Shown: positions 17,151 to 26,703 of the stretch, in pieces
Position numbering within the stretch: the stretch's first letter is position 1
How the letters are laid out: each line of letters begins with the position of its first letter
From: Pseudooceanicola nanhaiensis
GTDB lineage: Bacteria; Pseudomonadota; Alphaproteobacteria; Rhodobacterales; Rhodobacteraceae
DNA length: 64,000 bases
Direction of reading: 5' to 3'
NCBI RefSeq assembly: GCF_020171315.1
Contig: NZ_JAIUZP010000001.1
Span: 62,001 to 126,000 of the forward strand
The notes under the pieces: generated by a model
What the model was told of the DNA's origin: nothing
The model's input: the letters and a program-made list of their open reading frames with translations, nothing else
Databases searched by the model: none
Program-made: the position numbers and the translations under genes

Positions 17151-18079
17151 GGCATGCCCTCCTTGCGGGGATTGTAGCCGTTGCGCTTGCCCCAGTCCTC
17201 CATGAAGCGGGCGAGGTCGTCATCCACTTTCGGCGGCATGACGATGCGCAACTCGATCCGCTGATCGCCCGCGGGACGCCCAGCGGCGGCGATGCCGCGC
17301 CCCTTGAGGCGGAGCGTCCGCCCGCTGCTCGTCCCCTTCGGCACGGTGACCTTGACCGGCCCGGCGATGGTCGGTGCCTCGACCTTGGCACCCAGCACGG
17401 CCTCGTAGAGGGTGATCGGCAGGGTCGTGACGATGTCGTCGCCCTCGCGGGTGAAGACCGGATGCGGGCGGATCGAGAGGGTGACATAGGCGTCCCCCGC
17501 TGCTCCGCCGCCGTGGCCCGGGCCGCCCTTGCCCCGCAGGCGCAGGGTCTGGCCTTCGTGGACGCCTCGGGGGATCTTCACCTCGAGCGCGCCGCCATCG
17601 GGCAGGGTGATCCGCATCGACCCGCCATTGGCCGCGTCCAGGAACGGGACCTCCAGCGCGTAATGGGTATCGGCCCCGCGCGCCTGGTAGGCGTGGGAGC
17701 GGAACGAGGCGCCCTCCCTTCCGGCATGGCGGCGCAGGAACTCGGCAAAGATGTCCTGTTCATCGCCGAACCCTTCGTAGCGCGCGCCCTGCCGGTAGGG
17801 GTTGTCGGGCTGTTCGGCAAAATCGCGGTAGAAGGTCCGCTCCTGCGGGCGCTCCTGACCGCTGGCATCAATCTCGCCGCGGTCGTAACGGGCGCGGGTC
17901 TCGGGGTCCTTCAGCAGATCATGCGCCGCTCCGGCGGCCTTGAACCGCGCTTCGGCTGCCGCATCGCCGGGATGGAGATCGGGATGGCTCTCCTTCGCGA
18001 TCTTCCGGTAGGCTTTCTTGATCTCGTCGGCCGTGGCGGTTTTCGAAACGCCCAGCACGTCATAGGGGTCTTCGCTCAT
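17147..18079 (-). CDS. cbpA: DnaJ-class co-chaperone CbpA
   Basis: A 310-residue type II J protein. The J domain occupies residues 1-70 with the HPD motif at 32-34 (KESHPDLHPGD), followed by a short linker and the two C-terminal beta-barrel substrate-binding domains (THYALEVPFLDAANGGSMRITLPDGG and DIVTTLPITLYEAVLGAKVEAPTI). There is no zinc-finger region, which separates CbpA from DnaJ. It stimulates DnaK ATPase activity. The start at 18079 gives MSEDPYDVLGV; an upstream extension to 18268 is arginine- and glycine-rich junk. The gene is divergent from feoA. Confidence 0.9.
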   Translation of the reverse strand: MSEDPYDVLGVSKTATADEIKKAYRKIAKESHPDLHPGDAAAEARFKAAGAAHDLLKDPETRARYDRGEIDASGQERPQERTFYRDFAEQPDNPYRQGARYEGFGDEQDIFAEFLRRHAGREGASFRSHAYQARGADTHYALEVPFLDAANGGSMRITLPDGGALEVKIPRGVHEGQTLRLRGKGGPGHGGGAAGDAYVTLSIRPHPVFTREGDDIVTTLPITLYEAVLGAKVEAPTIAGPVKVTVPKGTSSGRTLRLKGRGIAAAGRPAGDQRIELRIVMPPKVDDDLARFMEDWGKRNGYNPRKEGMP

Positions 18080-18422
18080 GGCAGGTCCACCCGTGAGTCT
18101 TGTCGCCTGATTAGAGCGCCCGCAGGGCCCGTGCGCAACCGGCCATCCCGTCGCGGGGGCGAGTCGGGGGCAGGGCAACCCGCGGGAGGCGGCCGCCCCG
18201 CCGCCCGCGGTTTCCGGTTTGGCCCGCGCTTGGCACGCCTGTGACCCGGTTCTGAGGCGAGGTTGCACGCCGATTGTGCGATCTAAGTCATTGAAAAGAT
18301 TTGTCTTCGGAATTCCCGGTCCGGGCCGCTCTCGAAAATCTTACTGATTTGATCTGGAACAAGGTTGCAAGTTTTCCCTGAGTGAAACTATCAGAAACCA
18401 GCCGCGCTCCCGAGGTACCCCC
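18080..18422. other. Divergent promoter region between cbpA and feoA
   Basis: About 340 bases without a convincing gene. The left third is GC-rich; the right part (18290-18400) turns AT-rich and contains a probable FNR box at 18349-18362. I looked for Fur, Irr or iron-rhodo boxes and saw none that I would defend. Confidence 0.5.
18349..18362 (+). promoter_or_regulatory. FNR/FnrL-type box upstream of feoA
   Basis: TTGATCTGGAACAA matches the FNR consensus TTGAT-N4-ATCAA in nine of ten defined positions. It lies about 60 bases before the feoA start. FNR-type control of feoAB is known in E. coli and Rhodobacter, where ferrous iron uptake is raised at low oxygen. The match is from reading, not from a scored matrix. 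Confidence 0.6.
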
Positions 18423-18704
18423 ATGGAACTCAGACAGATTGACGCCACCGACCGTTCGCTCTCCCTCGGAGAGGCGCGACGGGGCTACAGGGGCAGGGTT
18501 GTCTGCATTCTTCCCATTGCCGGGAACGGGCGTCTGGCACCGAGCGAGATGGAGCGCCGCCTGATCGAGATGGGCTTCATCGAGGGGGTCGAGGTCTCCG
18601 TGATCCATGAGGGCCCCTTCGGCCGTGATCCGATCGCCGTGCGCGTGGGCGAGGCGACTGTCGCCATGCGCCGCCGCGATGCCATGGCCATCCTGACGGA
18701 ATAG
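18423..18704 (+). CDS. feoA: Ferrous iron transport protein A
   Basis: A 93-residue cytosolic SH3-like protein. Family text includes RLAPSEMERRLIEMGFIEGVEVSVIHEGPFGRDPIAVRVGEATVAMRRRDA. FeoA assists the FeoB ferrous iron channel. It ends seven bases before feoB. The N-terminus is somewhat longer than in the E. coli protein (75 residues). Confidence 0.92.
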   Translation: MELRQIDATDRSLSLGEARRGYRGRVVCILPIAGNGRLAPSEMERRLIEMGFIEGVEVSVIHEGPFGRDPIAVRVGEATVAMRRRDAMAILTE

Positions 18705-18711
18705 GGCAGAC

Positions 18712-20592
18712 ATGCGTGACATGACGACGGATATCGGCGACGGGATCATCCGGGTCGCCCTGGTCGGTGCGCCCAATTGCGGCAAGACCTCGCTGTTCAA
18801 CGCGCTGACGGGGGCGAACCAGCGGGTCGGCAACTATTCGGGCGTCACGGTCGAACGCAAGGTCGGCATGGCCCAGACCCCGGCGGGCCGGACGCTGCGG
18901 ATCACCGACCTGCCAGGCACCTACAGCCTGCGGGCGCGCAGCCCCGACGAGGTGGTCACCCGCGAGATCATCCTGGGCACGCGGGCGGACGCCGAGCCGA
19001 TCGACCTGCTGATGGTGGTGGTGGACGCCACCCACCTGCGCCCCGGTCTGCGCCTTGCACGAGAGTTGCGGGACTGTGGCCTGCCGCTGCTGATCGTCGT
19101 GAACATGATCGATATCGCCCGCCATCGCGGGATCGAGATCGACCTCGACCTTCTGTCGCAGGAGATCGACCTGCCCGTCGTGGCCTCCACCGCGGTGCGG
19201 CGGGCCGGGATGCAGGATCTCTGGTCGCGCCTCGATACGCTTGCAACTGCCGGCCTGCCGCCGCGTGTCGCCTCCGGCTGGGCGCCGCCCACCGCCGCCG
19301 ATCTGCGCGCCGCCCTGCGCGAGGCGGACCGGGTCATCGCGCTGAGCGTGCGCACGCCGGAACGCCGCCGCAGCCTTTCGGAATGGATCGACGGCGTGCT
19401 GCTGCATCCGGTGGCCGGGCCGATCATCCTGCTGCTGATCATGTTTGCCATGTTCCAGGCTGTCTTCGCCGGGGCGGCCCCGCTGATGGATGCGATCTCG
19501 GCCCTGATCGAGGGCGTGTCGGCCACGATCAGCGCGGTGCTGCCCGAGGGGTTGCTGCGCGGCTTCCTTGTGGACGGGGTGATTGCCGGGGTCGGCAGCG
19601 TCGTGGTCTTCCTGCCGCAGATCATCATCCTCTTTGCCTTCATCCTGATCCTCGAAGACCTCGGCTATATGGCGCGGGCGGCCTTCCTGATGGATCGGAT
19701 CATGGGCCATGCGGGCCTGCACGGGCGGGCCTTCATCCCCCTGCTGTCGAGCTTTGCCTGCGCCATTCCGGGCATCATGTCGGCCCGCGTCATCGACGAT
19801 GAGAAGGACCGCCTCACCACGATCCTGATCGCCCCGCTGATGACCTGCTCGGCGCGGATCCCGGTCTATACGCTGCTGATTGGGGCCTTCGTGCCCGCGC
19901 GCAGCATTGGCCCGGGGATCGGATTGCAGGGGCTGGTCATGTTCGGCCTCTTCGCCGCGGGTGTCATCAGCGCTTTGCTGGTGGCTTTCGTCAGCCGGAT
20001 GCTCTTCCGCCGGCACGAGATCGCGGCCCCGCTGATGCTGGATCTGCCCGACTACAAGGTGCCGCAGGCGCGCGGCGTGCTGCTGGGCCTCTGGCAGCGG
20101 GCGCGGGCCTTCCTGCGCCGGGCCGGGACCATCATCTTCATGGCCAGCGTCGCGGTCTGGGTCCTCTCGACCTTCCCCTACGCCCCGGCAGAGGCGACGG
20201 AACCCGCGATCAACTACAGTTTCGCGGCGATGATCGGCCATCTGCTGCACCCGTTGCTGGCACCCATCGGGTTCAGCTGGGAGATCTGCGTGGCCCTCGT
20301 CCCGGGCATGGCGGCGCGGGAAGTGGCCGTGGCCGGGCTCTCGACGGTTTACGCGGTTTCCGGGGGCGAGGGCGCCCTCGGCACGGCGCTCGCCACGCAC
20401 TGGAGCCTCGCCACCGGGGTGTCGCTCATCGTCTGGTACATCTTCGCGCCGCAATGCCTGTCGACCCTCGCCGTCATCCGGCGCGAGACCGGCAGCGCAC
20501 GCTGGATGTGGATCGCCGTGGGCTACATGTTCGGCCTCGCCTACGCGGCCAGCTTCCTCGCCTATCACCTCGTCCAGTCGCTGGGCGGCTGA
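18712..20592 (+). CDS. feoB: Ferrous iron transporter FeoB
   Basis: A 626-residue inner-membrane Fe2+ transporter with an N-terminal G domain. G1 is GAPNCGKTS (residues 19-27), the G3 element is DLPGTYSL and the G4 element reads NMID, matching the FeoB-type small GTPase. The C-terminal half carries two Gate-type repeats with about eight to ten membrane helices (for example LEDLGYMARAAFLMDRIMGHAGLHGRAFIPLLSSFACAIPGIM). It is shorter than the 773-residue E. coli protein and lacks a separate FeoC gene in the operon. It is co-transcribed with feoA. Confidence 0.94.
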   Translation: MRDMTTDIGDGIIRVALVGAPNCGKTSLFNALTGANQRVGNYSGVTVERKVGMAQTPAGRTLRITDLPGTYSLRARSPDEVVTREIILGTRADAEPIDLLMVVVDATHLRPGLRLARELRDCGLPLLIVVNMIDIARHRGIEIDLDLLSQEIDLPVVASTAVRRAGMQDLWSRLDTLATAGLPPRVASGWAPPTAADLRAALREADRVIALSVRTPERRRSLSEWIDGVLLHPVAGPIILLLIMFAMFQAVFAGAAPLMDAISALIEGVSATISAVLPEGLLRGFLVDGVIAGVGSVVVFLPQIIILFAFILILEDLGYMARAAFLMDRIMGHAGLHGRAFIPLLSSFACAIPGIMSARVIDDEKDRLTTILIAPLMTCSARIPVYTLLIGAFVPARSIGPGIGLQGLVMFGLFAAGVISALLVAFVSRMLFRRHEIAAPLMLDLPDYKVPQARGVLLGLWQRARAFLRRAGTIIFMASVAVWVLSTFPYAPAEATEPAINYSFAAMIGHLLHPLLAPIGFSWEICVALVPGMAAREVAVAGLSTVYAVSGGEGALGTALATHWSLATGVSLIVWYIFAPQCLSTLAVIRRETGSARWMWIAVGYMFGLAYAASFLAYHLVQSLGG

Positions 20593-20772
20593 CTGGCAGC
20601 GCGGGCTGCGACCTGTCGTCGAGGGATGCGAAAGTCCTTGCGGTGGGCCCGTCAGGGTGGTCATAAATAATCCAAATTTCGAATGTTTGGCGGGGAATCT
20701 GCATATCGCAGATGCATGTTCCGCCTGTTGAACCGGCCCCGTCGCCCGGGGCCGTGCTGTTGCGAGGGTCCG

Positions 20773-21741
20773 ATGCGCCGAATGATTGCCCTGTGCCTGT
20801 TGCTGTTCTCTCCGCCGGTGCAGGCCGGCACGGTCGAGATCGTCCCGCGGGAGGTGACGGTCTGGAAATCGGTCTTCGGGCAGGTCGAGGCGCGGGTGGA
20901 GATCCCGGCGCGGGCCCGCATCGGCGGGACGCTCGTCGCGCTGTCGGTGACAGAGGGCGACGCGGTCACGGCGGGGCAGGAACTGGCGCGGGTCGAGGAC
21001 GACAAGCTGCAGTTCCAGATCGACGCGCTGGACGCGCAGCTGGCAGCGGCGCAGGCGCAGCTCGACACGGCGCAGTCCGACCTGACGCGGGGCACTGCCC
21101 TGTCCGAGCGCGGCGTGATCACGGCGCAGGCGCTGGAGCAGTTGCAGACCACCGTGGATGTCACCGCCTCGACGATCCGCAGCCTGACGGCGCAGCGGCT
21201 GGTGGTGGAGCAGCAGATCCGCGAGGGTGCGGTGCTGGCGCCGCAGGACGGCATCGTCCTGTCGGTCCCGGTGGCGCGGGGCTCGGTCGTGACCATGGGC
21301 GAGAGCATTGCCAGCATCGGCGGCGGCGGGACGTTCCTGCGGCTGAACATCCCCGAGCGCCACGCCGACGACCTGTCGGAAGGCGACGAGATCGTCCTTG
21401 CCGGCGCAGATGGCGAACGTAGCGGCACGCTGGTGAAGCTCTATCCGCTGATCGAGGGCGGCCGCCTGCAGGCCGACGTGGAGGTCGAGGGGCTCGACAC
21501 CCGCTTCGTTGGGCGGCGTCTGACCGTGCGCCTGCCGGTGGGCACGCGCCGGGCGCTGCTGGTGCCGGACACTGCGCTGAGCCACGCAGGGGGCCTCGAC
21601 TTCGTCACGGTGAAGGCCGGGGAGGGGACGCTGCAACGGGTGGTCGTGCCGGGAGAGATGCTCACGCTGGACGGGGTGACCCTGCGCGATGTCCTGACCG
21701 GGCTGGAACCCGGCGATGTGGTGGTGACCCCCGATGAGTGA
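20773..21741 (+). CDS. RND efflux periplasmic adaptor subunit (membrane fusion protein)
   Basis: A 322-residue MFP with a signal peptide (MRRMIALCLLLFSPPVQA). The lipoyl halves read ARVEIPARARIGGTLVALSVTEGDAVTAGQELARVEDDKLQFQIDAL and VLAPQDGIVLSVPVARGSVVTMGE, with a helical hairpin between them (LDAQLAAAQAQLDTAQSDL). It links the inner-membrane pump to an outer-membrane channel. The start at 20773 is chosen because it begins the signal peptide; an in-frame start at 20683 adds 30 unlikely residues. Its last bases overlap the pump gene by eight. No outer-membrane channel gene follows. Confidence 0.9.
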   Translation: MRRMIALCLLLFSPPVQAGTVEIVPREVTVWKSVFGQVEARVEIPARARIGGTLVALSVTEGDAVTAGQELARVEDDKLQFQIDALDAQLAAAQAQLDTAQSDLTRGTALSERGVITAQALEQLQTTVDVTASTIRSLTAQRLVVEQQIREGAVLAPQDGIVLSVPVARGSVVTMGESIASIGGGGTFLRLNIPERHADDLSEGDEIVLAGADGERSGTLVKLYPLIEGGRLQADVEVEGLDTRFVGRRLTVRLPVGTRRALLVPDTALSHAGGLDFVTVKAGEGTLQRVVVPGEMLTLDGVTLRDVLTGLEPGDVVVTPDE

Positions 21742-24700
21742 CCCAAAAGACGACCACGGGCCGGCGCCCACGGGCCGGCTGGGCCTTGCCGGCTGGCTGA
21801 CGCGGGGCTTCATCGCCTCGCCGCTGACCCCGCTCCTGCTGCTGGCGGCCGTGGCGGTGGGGCTGATCGCGCTCGTCTCGCTCCCCCGCGAGGAAGAGCC
21901 GCAGATCTCGGTGCCGCTGGTGGATATCCATGTGCAGGCGGCCGGGCTCAAGGCCGAGGATGCCGTCAAGCTGGTGACAGAGCCGCTGGAAACCATCGTG
22001 AAGGGCATCGACGCGGTCGAGCATGTCTATTCGGACACCCGCGACGATCAGGTCATGGTCACGGCGCGGTTCGAGGTGGGGGTGCCCTCGGACACCGCGA
22101 TCCTGCGGGTGCGCGACAAGATCATGGCCAACCTCGACCGTATTCCCGTCGGCATCCCCGAACCGCTGGTGGTCGGGCGCGGGATCAACGACGTGGCCAT
22201 CGTCACGCTGACCTTTTCGCCGGTTGCCGGGCAGGAGGCGGTCACCGCCGCCGATCTGACCCGCGTCGCCCGCGAGGTGGAGGCCCGGCTGGCGCGCACC
22301 CCGGATGTGGGGCTGACCTATATCATCGGCGCGACGGACGAGGCCCTGCGCATCGCGCCCGACCCGGAGCGGCTGGCGCTCCACGGGGTGACGCTGCAAC
22401 AGCTGGCCGCCAAGGTGGAGGGCGCCAATACCGCCACGCCGGGCGGGACCCTGCGCGAGGGCGGCCAGCAGCTGGGCCTCGTCATCGGGCGCACGCTGAC
22501 ATCGCCTGAGGAGATCGGGAACCTCGAACTCACCGCCCGCGACGGGCGCACGATCTATGTCCGGGACGTGGCCGAGGTCGCGCTGGTGTCCGATCTGGAC
22601 GAACAGCACGTGGCCACCCTGCGTCGCGCGGGCGATCAGATCATCCGGATGCCGGCCGTCACCCTTGCGGTGGCGAAACGCGCGGGCGCCAATGCCGTCG
22701 TCGTGGCCGAGACGATCCTGCACCAGGTCGAGGAGATGAAGGGCGGCACGATCCCCGATACGCTCGAGGTCGAGGTGACGCGCGACTACGGCGAGACAGC
22801 GGACGAGAAGGCGAACGAACTGCTCTTCCACCTCGCGCTTGCCACCGTCTCCATCGTGGCGCTGGTGCTTTTCACCATCGGCTGGCGCGAGGCGGCGGTG
22901 GTGGCCATCGTCATTCCGGTCACCATCCTGCTGACCCTCTTTGCCGCGTATTTCATGGGCTACACCCTGAACCGCGTCTCGCTCTTCGCGCTGATCTTCT
23001 CCATCGGGATCCTCGTGGATGACGCCATCGTGGTGATCGAGAACATCGCCCGCCACTGGGCGCTGGACCCGTCGAAATCGCGCCGCGTGGCCGCGATCGA
23101 GGCGGTCGCCGAGGTCGGCAATCCCACCATCGTCGCCACGCTGACGGTGGTTGTGGCGCTGCTGCCGATGCTCTTCGTTTCGGGGCTGATGGGGCCTTAC
23201 ATGTCGCCGATCCCGGCCAATGCCTCCTCGGCGATGATCTTCTCCTTCTTCGTGGCAGTCACGATCACGCCCTGGCTGATGCTGAAGGTGGCCGGTGGGG
23301 CAAAGCTTGCGGCCCACGGAAGCCATGGTGACGGGCACAGTGACGGGCAAGGAGCGCTGACCCCGATGGGCCGGGTCTATGCCCGCTTTGCCCGGCCGAT
23401 CCTTGCGCGCAAGTCGGTGGCCGCCGTCTTCCTGCTGACGGTGATCGTGCTCAGCTTCGGGTCTCTCGGGGCGCTCTACACGAAGCATGTGACGGTCAAG
23501 CTGCTGCCCTTCGACAACAAGTCGGAACTGTCGGTGGTGATCGACCTGCCCGAAGGCACTTCGGTCGAGGTGAGCGATGCGTTGGCCCAGCAGGCGGCGC
23601 GAACCGCCCTGACGCTGCCGGAGGTGCTGTCGGCCCAGACCCATGCGGGCACGGCCTCGGCCTTCAACTTCAACGGATTGGTGCGGCACTACTACCTGCG
23701 CCAGGGCAGCGAGATGGGCGATGTGCAGATCAACCTTGCGCCCAAGGGCGACCGGGACCGGACCAGCCACGATATTGCCCAGGACCTGCGCGGGGCGCTC
23801 TCGGCGCTCGACCTGCCGGAGGGGGCGGTTCTGAAGGTGGTCGAGCCGCCACCCGGCCCGCCGGTGATCGCCACGTTGCTGGCGGAAATCTATGGCCCCG
23901 ACGGGGACACCCGGCGCGAGACCGCGCAGGCCGTCCGCGCGGCCTTTGACGCCGTGCCCTATGTCGTCGACGTGGACGACAACTACGGCATCCGGCCGCC
24001 GCGCCTGCGGGCGGTGCTGGAGGCCTCCGAACTCGATTTCTTCCAGGTGCAGGAGGCGGATGCACTCCAGACCCTGCAATTGCTCAACGGCAGCACCACG
24101 GTCGGCTATTCCCACCGCGGGGCGGGCCGTCGTCCGATCCCCATCGTGATCGCCCGCGATCGGGCGCAGCGCGTGCTGGACAGCGAAACGCTGTCGACGC
24201 CGGTGCCCGCCAATGCGCTGCCCGGCGGGCGCGGCGTGGTGGAACTGGGCGACGTGGTCAGGATCGAGGAGGAGCGGGCGTCCTACCCGATCTTCCGGCA
24301 CAACGGCTATGACGTGATCATGGTGATGGGGGAACTGGCCGGAGCCTACGAGGCACCGCTCTACGGGATGCTGGCCGTGGCGGACCGGCTGGAGGCGATG
24401 GACTGGCCCAACCCCGGGGCGAAACCCGTCGTGTCCATGCATGGCCAGCCCGAGAGCACGGCGCAGGCCACGCTGCTCTGGGACGGGGAATGGGAGGTGA
24501 CCTGGGTCACCTTCCGGGACATGGGCGCGGCCTTCGCCGTGGCGCTTCTGGGGATCTACATCCTCGTCGTGGCGCAGTTCGGCTCCTTCCGGCTGCCGCT
24601 GGTGATCCTGACTCCGGTGCCGCTGACCTTCCTTGGCATCATGGTGGGCCACTGGCTGTTCGGGGCGCCCTTCTCGGCCACCTCGATGATCGGGTTCATC

Positions 24701-24982
24701 GCGCTTGCGGGGATCATCGTGCGCAACTCGATCCTGCTCGTGGACTTCATCCGCCATGCCCGCCCGGACGGGGCGGTCACCGTGGAGGTGCTGATCGAGG
24801 CCGGGGCGACACGGTTCAAGCCGATCCTGCTGACCGCCATCGCCGCGATGATCGGTGCGGCGGTGATCCTGACGGACCCGATCTTTCAGGGGCTCGCGAT
24901 CTCGCTGCTCTTCGGGCTGCTGACCTCGACGGCGCTGACCGTTCTGGTCATTCCGGCGATCTACCGGCTGTTCAAGACCTGA
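21734..24982 (+). CDS. RND efflux pump inner-membrane subunit
   Basis: A 1082-residue transporter with the duplicated layout of the RND superfamily: helix 1 at about residues 30-50, a large periplasmic loop, helices around 370-540, a second periplasmic loop and C-terminal helices. The proton-relay aspartates are visible in FSIGILVDDAIVVIENIARH. The N-terminal LPREEEPQISVPLVDIHVQAAG is typical of an efflux group distinct from AcrB. The substrate is unknown; drugs, fatty acids or metals are possible. It is co-expressed with the preceding adaptor and is followed by a terminator hairpin. Confidence 0.92.
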   Translation: MSDPKDDHGPAPTGRLGLAGWLTRGFIASPLTPLLLLAAVAVGLIALVSLPREEEPQISVPLVDIHVQAAGLKAEDAVKLVTEPLETIVKGIDAVEHVYSDTRDDQVMVTARFEVGVPSDTAILRVRDKIMANLDRIPVGIPEPLVVGRGINDVAIVTLTFSPVAGQEAVTAADLTRVAREVEARLARTPDVGLTYIIGATDEALRIAPDPERLALHGVTLQQLAAKVEGANTATPGGTLREGGQQLGLVIGRTLTSPEEIGNLELTARDGRTIYVRDVAEVALVSDLDEQHVATLRRAGDQIIRMPAVTLAVAKRAGANAVVVAETILHQVEEMKGGTIPDTLEVEVTRDYGETADEKANELLFHLALATVSIVALVLFTIGWREAAVVAIVIPVTILLTLFAAYFMGYTLNRVSLFALIFSIGILVDDAIVVIENIARHWALDPSKSRRVAAIEAVAEVGNPTIVATLTVVVALLPMLFVSGLMGPYMSPIPANASSAMIFSFFVAVTITPWLMLKVAGGAKLAAHGSHGDGHSDGQGALTPMGRVYARFARPILARKSVAAVFLLTVIVLSFGSLGALYTKHVTVKLLPFDNKSELSVVIDLPEGTSVEVSDALAQQAARTALTLPEVLSAQTHAGTASAFNFNGLVRHYYLRQGSEMGDVQINLAPKGDRDRTSHDIAQDLRGALSALDLPEGAVLKVVEPPPGPPVIATLLAEIYGPDGDTRRETAQAVRAAFDAVPYVVDVDDNYGIRPPRLRAVLEASELDFFQVQEADALQTLQLLNGSTTVGYSHRGAGRRPIPIVIARDRAQRVLDSETLSTPVPANALPGGRGVVELGDVVRIEEERASYPIFRHNGYDVIMVMGELAGAYEAPLYGMLAVADRLEAMDWPNPGAKPVVSMHGQPESTAQATLLWDGEWEVTWVTFRDMGAAFAVALLGIYILVVAQFGSFRLPLVILTPVPLTFLGIMVGHWLFGAPFSATSMIGFIALAGIIVRNSILLVDFIRHARPDGAVTVEVLIEAGATRFKPILLTAIAAMIGAAVILTDPIFQGLAISLLFGLLTSTALTVLVIPAIYRLFKT

Positions 24983-24985
24983 CAC

Positions 24986-25016
24986 CGGCGGGGGCGGCTG
25001 GTGCCGCGCCCCGCCG
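24986..25016. terminator. Stem-loop between converging RND and dehydrogenase genes
   Basis: CGGCGGGG...CGGC pairs with GCCG...CCCCGCCG across a small loop with a one-base bulge. There is no T-run on either strand. It stands directly after the RND stop and before the end of the converging dehydrogenase, so a terminator or 3'-protecting hairpin is likely. Confidence 0.55.
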
Positions 25017-25032
25017 ACAGGGGCCTGCGCCG

Positions 25033-25800
25033 TTACTTCGGGGCCATCCGCAGCGCGCCGTCGAGGCGGATCACCTCGCCGTTCAGCATCCGGTTTTCGA
25101 GGATATGTTTCGCCAGCGCCGCGTATTCCGCCGGATCGCCGAGGCGGGCCGGGAAGGGCACGCTGGCGCCGAGGGAGGCCTGCACCTCCTGCGGGAGACC
25201 GGCCATCATCGGCGTGCCGAAGATGCCCGGCGCGATGGTCACCACGCGGATGCCATGGCGCGACAACTCGCGGGCGGCGGGCAGGGTCAGCGCCGCGACG
25301 CCGCCCTTGGAGGCCGCATAGGCCGCCTGTCCGATCTGCCCGTCCTGCGCCGCGATCGAGGCGGTGTTGATGATCACCCCCCGTTCGCCATCGGCGCCGG
25401 GCGCATTCTTCGCCATGGCATCGGCGGCCAGCCGCAGCATGTTGAAGGTGCCGACGAGGTTGATCTGCACCGCGCGGGCAAAGCTTTCCAGCCGGTGCGG
25501 CCCCTCGCGGCCCACGATCTTCTCGCCCGGGGCGACGCCCGCGCAGTTCACCAGCGCGTCGAGCTGGCCGAAGGTCTCCAGCGCGCAGGCGACGGCGGCC
25601 TGACCGTCGGCCTCGCTGGTCACGTCGCAAAGCTTGAACTGCGCGGCCGCGCCAAGTTCGGCCTGTTTTGCCGCGCCCGCCTCGGCGTTCATGTCCGCCA
25701 GCACGACGCGCGCGCCTGCCTCCACCGCCATCTGTGCCACGGCCGCGCCAAGGCCCGAGGCCCCGCCGGTGATCAGGATCACCCTGTCTTCAAGTTGCAT
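25033..25800 (-). CDS. Short-chain dehydrogenase, 3-hydroxyacyl-CoA dehydrogenase type 2-like
   Basis: A 255-residue SDR. The cofactor motif is [11 protein letters not shown] near residue 12, NCAGV is the NNAG equivalent, and the catalytic YAASKGG is near residue 155. The insertion between NCAG and the serine ([33 protein letters not shown]) and the segment [32 protein letters not shown] resemble the HSD17B10-type enzymes that oxidise 3-hydroxyacyl-CoA. The start at 25800 follows GGGAGGAAG; 24 bases further upstream an in-frame start exists without a better site. It lies downstream of the pxp operon but behind two hairpins, so it is probably a separate unit. Confidence 0.87.
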   Translation of the reverse strand: MQLEDRVILITGGASGLGAAVAQMAVEAGARVVLADMNAEAGAAKQAELGAAAQFKLCDVTSEADGQAAVACALETFGQLDALVNCAGVAPGEKIVGREGPHRLESFARAVQINLVGTFNMLRLAADAMAKNAPGADGERGVIINTASIAAQDGQIGQAAYAASKGGVAALTLPAARELSRHGIRVVTIAPGIFGTPMMAGLPQEVQASLGASVPFPARLGDPAEYAALAKHILENRMLNGEVIRLDGALRMAPK

Positions 25801-25873
25801 GTGTTTCTTCCTCCCTTGCCGCACGCAGGCGGCTCCTGCCTCCCGTGATAGGGGCGGGGACGGAAGGGATCAA

Positions 25874-25933
25874 TTCCGGTGCATGTCGCAGGCACCGGAA
25901 CGCAGCGTGCCGGGCCCGATCCCGGGCCCGGCA
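25874..25933 (-). terminator. Two tandem hairpins at the 3' end of the pxp operon
   Basis: The first stem pairs TTCCGGTGC (25874-25882) with GCACCGGAA (25892-25900). The second pairs 25908-25918 with 25923-25933 (eleven base pairs, four-base loop, core GCCGGGCCCG). Neither has a T-run. They stand between pxpA and the dehydrogenase, both on the minus strand, and would end or trim the pxp mRNA. Confidence 0.65.
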
Positions 25934-25945
25934 GCGATGGGCAGA

Positions 25946-26701
25946 TCAGAGGCCCGCGATCTCGACGCCCTCGGCCTCCAACCCGCGGCGCAGGGCGCGG
26001 GCCATGTCGACGGCGCCCTGCGTGTCGCCATGCAGGCAGATCGTGTCGATCCGGCAGGGGATGTGCTTGCCGCTCTCGGTGATGATCGCACCGGCCTTGA
26101 GCATGTCGAGGATGCGCGCCGTGATCGCCTGCGGATCATGCAGCACCGCGCCGGGCTGGCCGCGTGCGACCAGCGTGCCGTCATCGTTGTAGGCGCGATC
26201 GGCAAAGATCTCGCCCGCCCAGTTGCAACCGATGTCGCGCACGACCTCTTCCATCGCCGTGGCGGCCAGCACCATGATCACGATGTCCGGCTGCACCTTC
26301 AGCGCCGCCTCGTAGCAGGCCCGGGCCATCGCCCCATCCTCGGAACACATGTTGGACAGCGCGCCGTGCAGCTTAAGGTGCCGCACCTCGCCGCCTGCCG
26401 CGCGGGCCATCGCCTGTGCCGCGCCCAGCTGGTAGGTGATCATGTTGGCCAGTTCCGCGTGGCTCATCGGGATGCGACGACGGCCGAAGCCCTTGAGGTC
26501 GTTGAACCCGGGGTGGGCGCCGATGCCCACGCCGTTCTCCAGTGCCTGCCGCATGGTCTGCGCCATCACGTCCGGGTCGCCCGCGTGGAAGCCACAGGCG
26601 ATGTTGGCCGAGGAGATCACCTCCATCAGCGCGGCATCGTCGCCCTTGGTCCAGTCGCCGAAGCCTTCGCCGATGTCGGAATTCAGGTCCACCTTGAGCA
26701 T
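25946..26701 (-). CDS. pxpA: 5-oxoprolinase subunit PxpA (LamB/YcsF family)
   Basis: A 251-residue member of the LamB/YcsF family. Landmarks are VDLNSDIGEGFGDW at the N-terminus, ANIACGFHAGDPDVM, GIGAHPGFNDLKGFGRR and TICLHGDTQGAV. With PxpB and PxpC it hydrolyses 5-oxoproline (pyroglutamate) to glutamate with ATP. Two starts are possible: ATG 26707 overlaps the pxpC stop as ATGA but directly abuts the GGAGGA site; ATG 26701 is six bases from that site and gives MLKVDLNSD, the usual family start, and is preferred. It is the last gene of the pxpB-pxpC-pxpA operon. Confidence 0.93.
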   Translation of the reverse strand: MLKVDLNSDIGEGFGDWTKGDDAALMEVISSANIACGFHAGDPDVMAQTMRQALENGVGIGAHPGFNDLKGFGRRRIPMSHAELANMITYQLGAAQAMARAAGGEVRHLKLHGALSNMCSEDGAMARACYEAALKVQPDIVIMVLAATAMEEVVRDIGCNWAGEIFADRAYNDDGTLVARGQPGAVLHDPQAITARILDMLKAGAIITESGKHIPCRIDTICLHGDTQGAVDMARALRRGLEAEGVEIAGL

Positions 26702-26703
26702 GT

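Noticed and set aside
18577..22008. Very long open frame antisense to feoB and the RND adaptor
   Set aside because: It mirrors GC-rich coding DNA on the opposite strand and lacks any family text; high GC keeps antisense frames free of stops.
21662..25630. 1322-codon antisense frame through the RND pump
   Set aside because: Same reason: it is a shadow of the pump and dehydrogenase genes, rich in Arg, Gly, His and Asp, without a recognisable domain.
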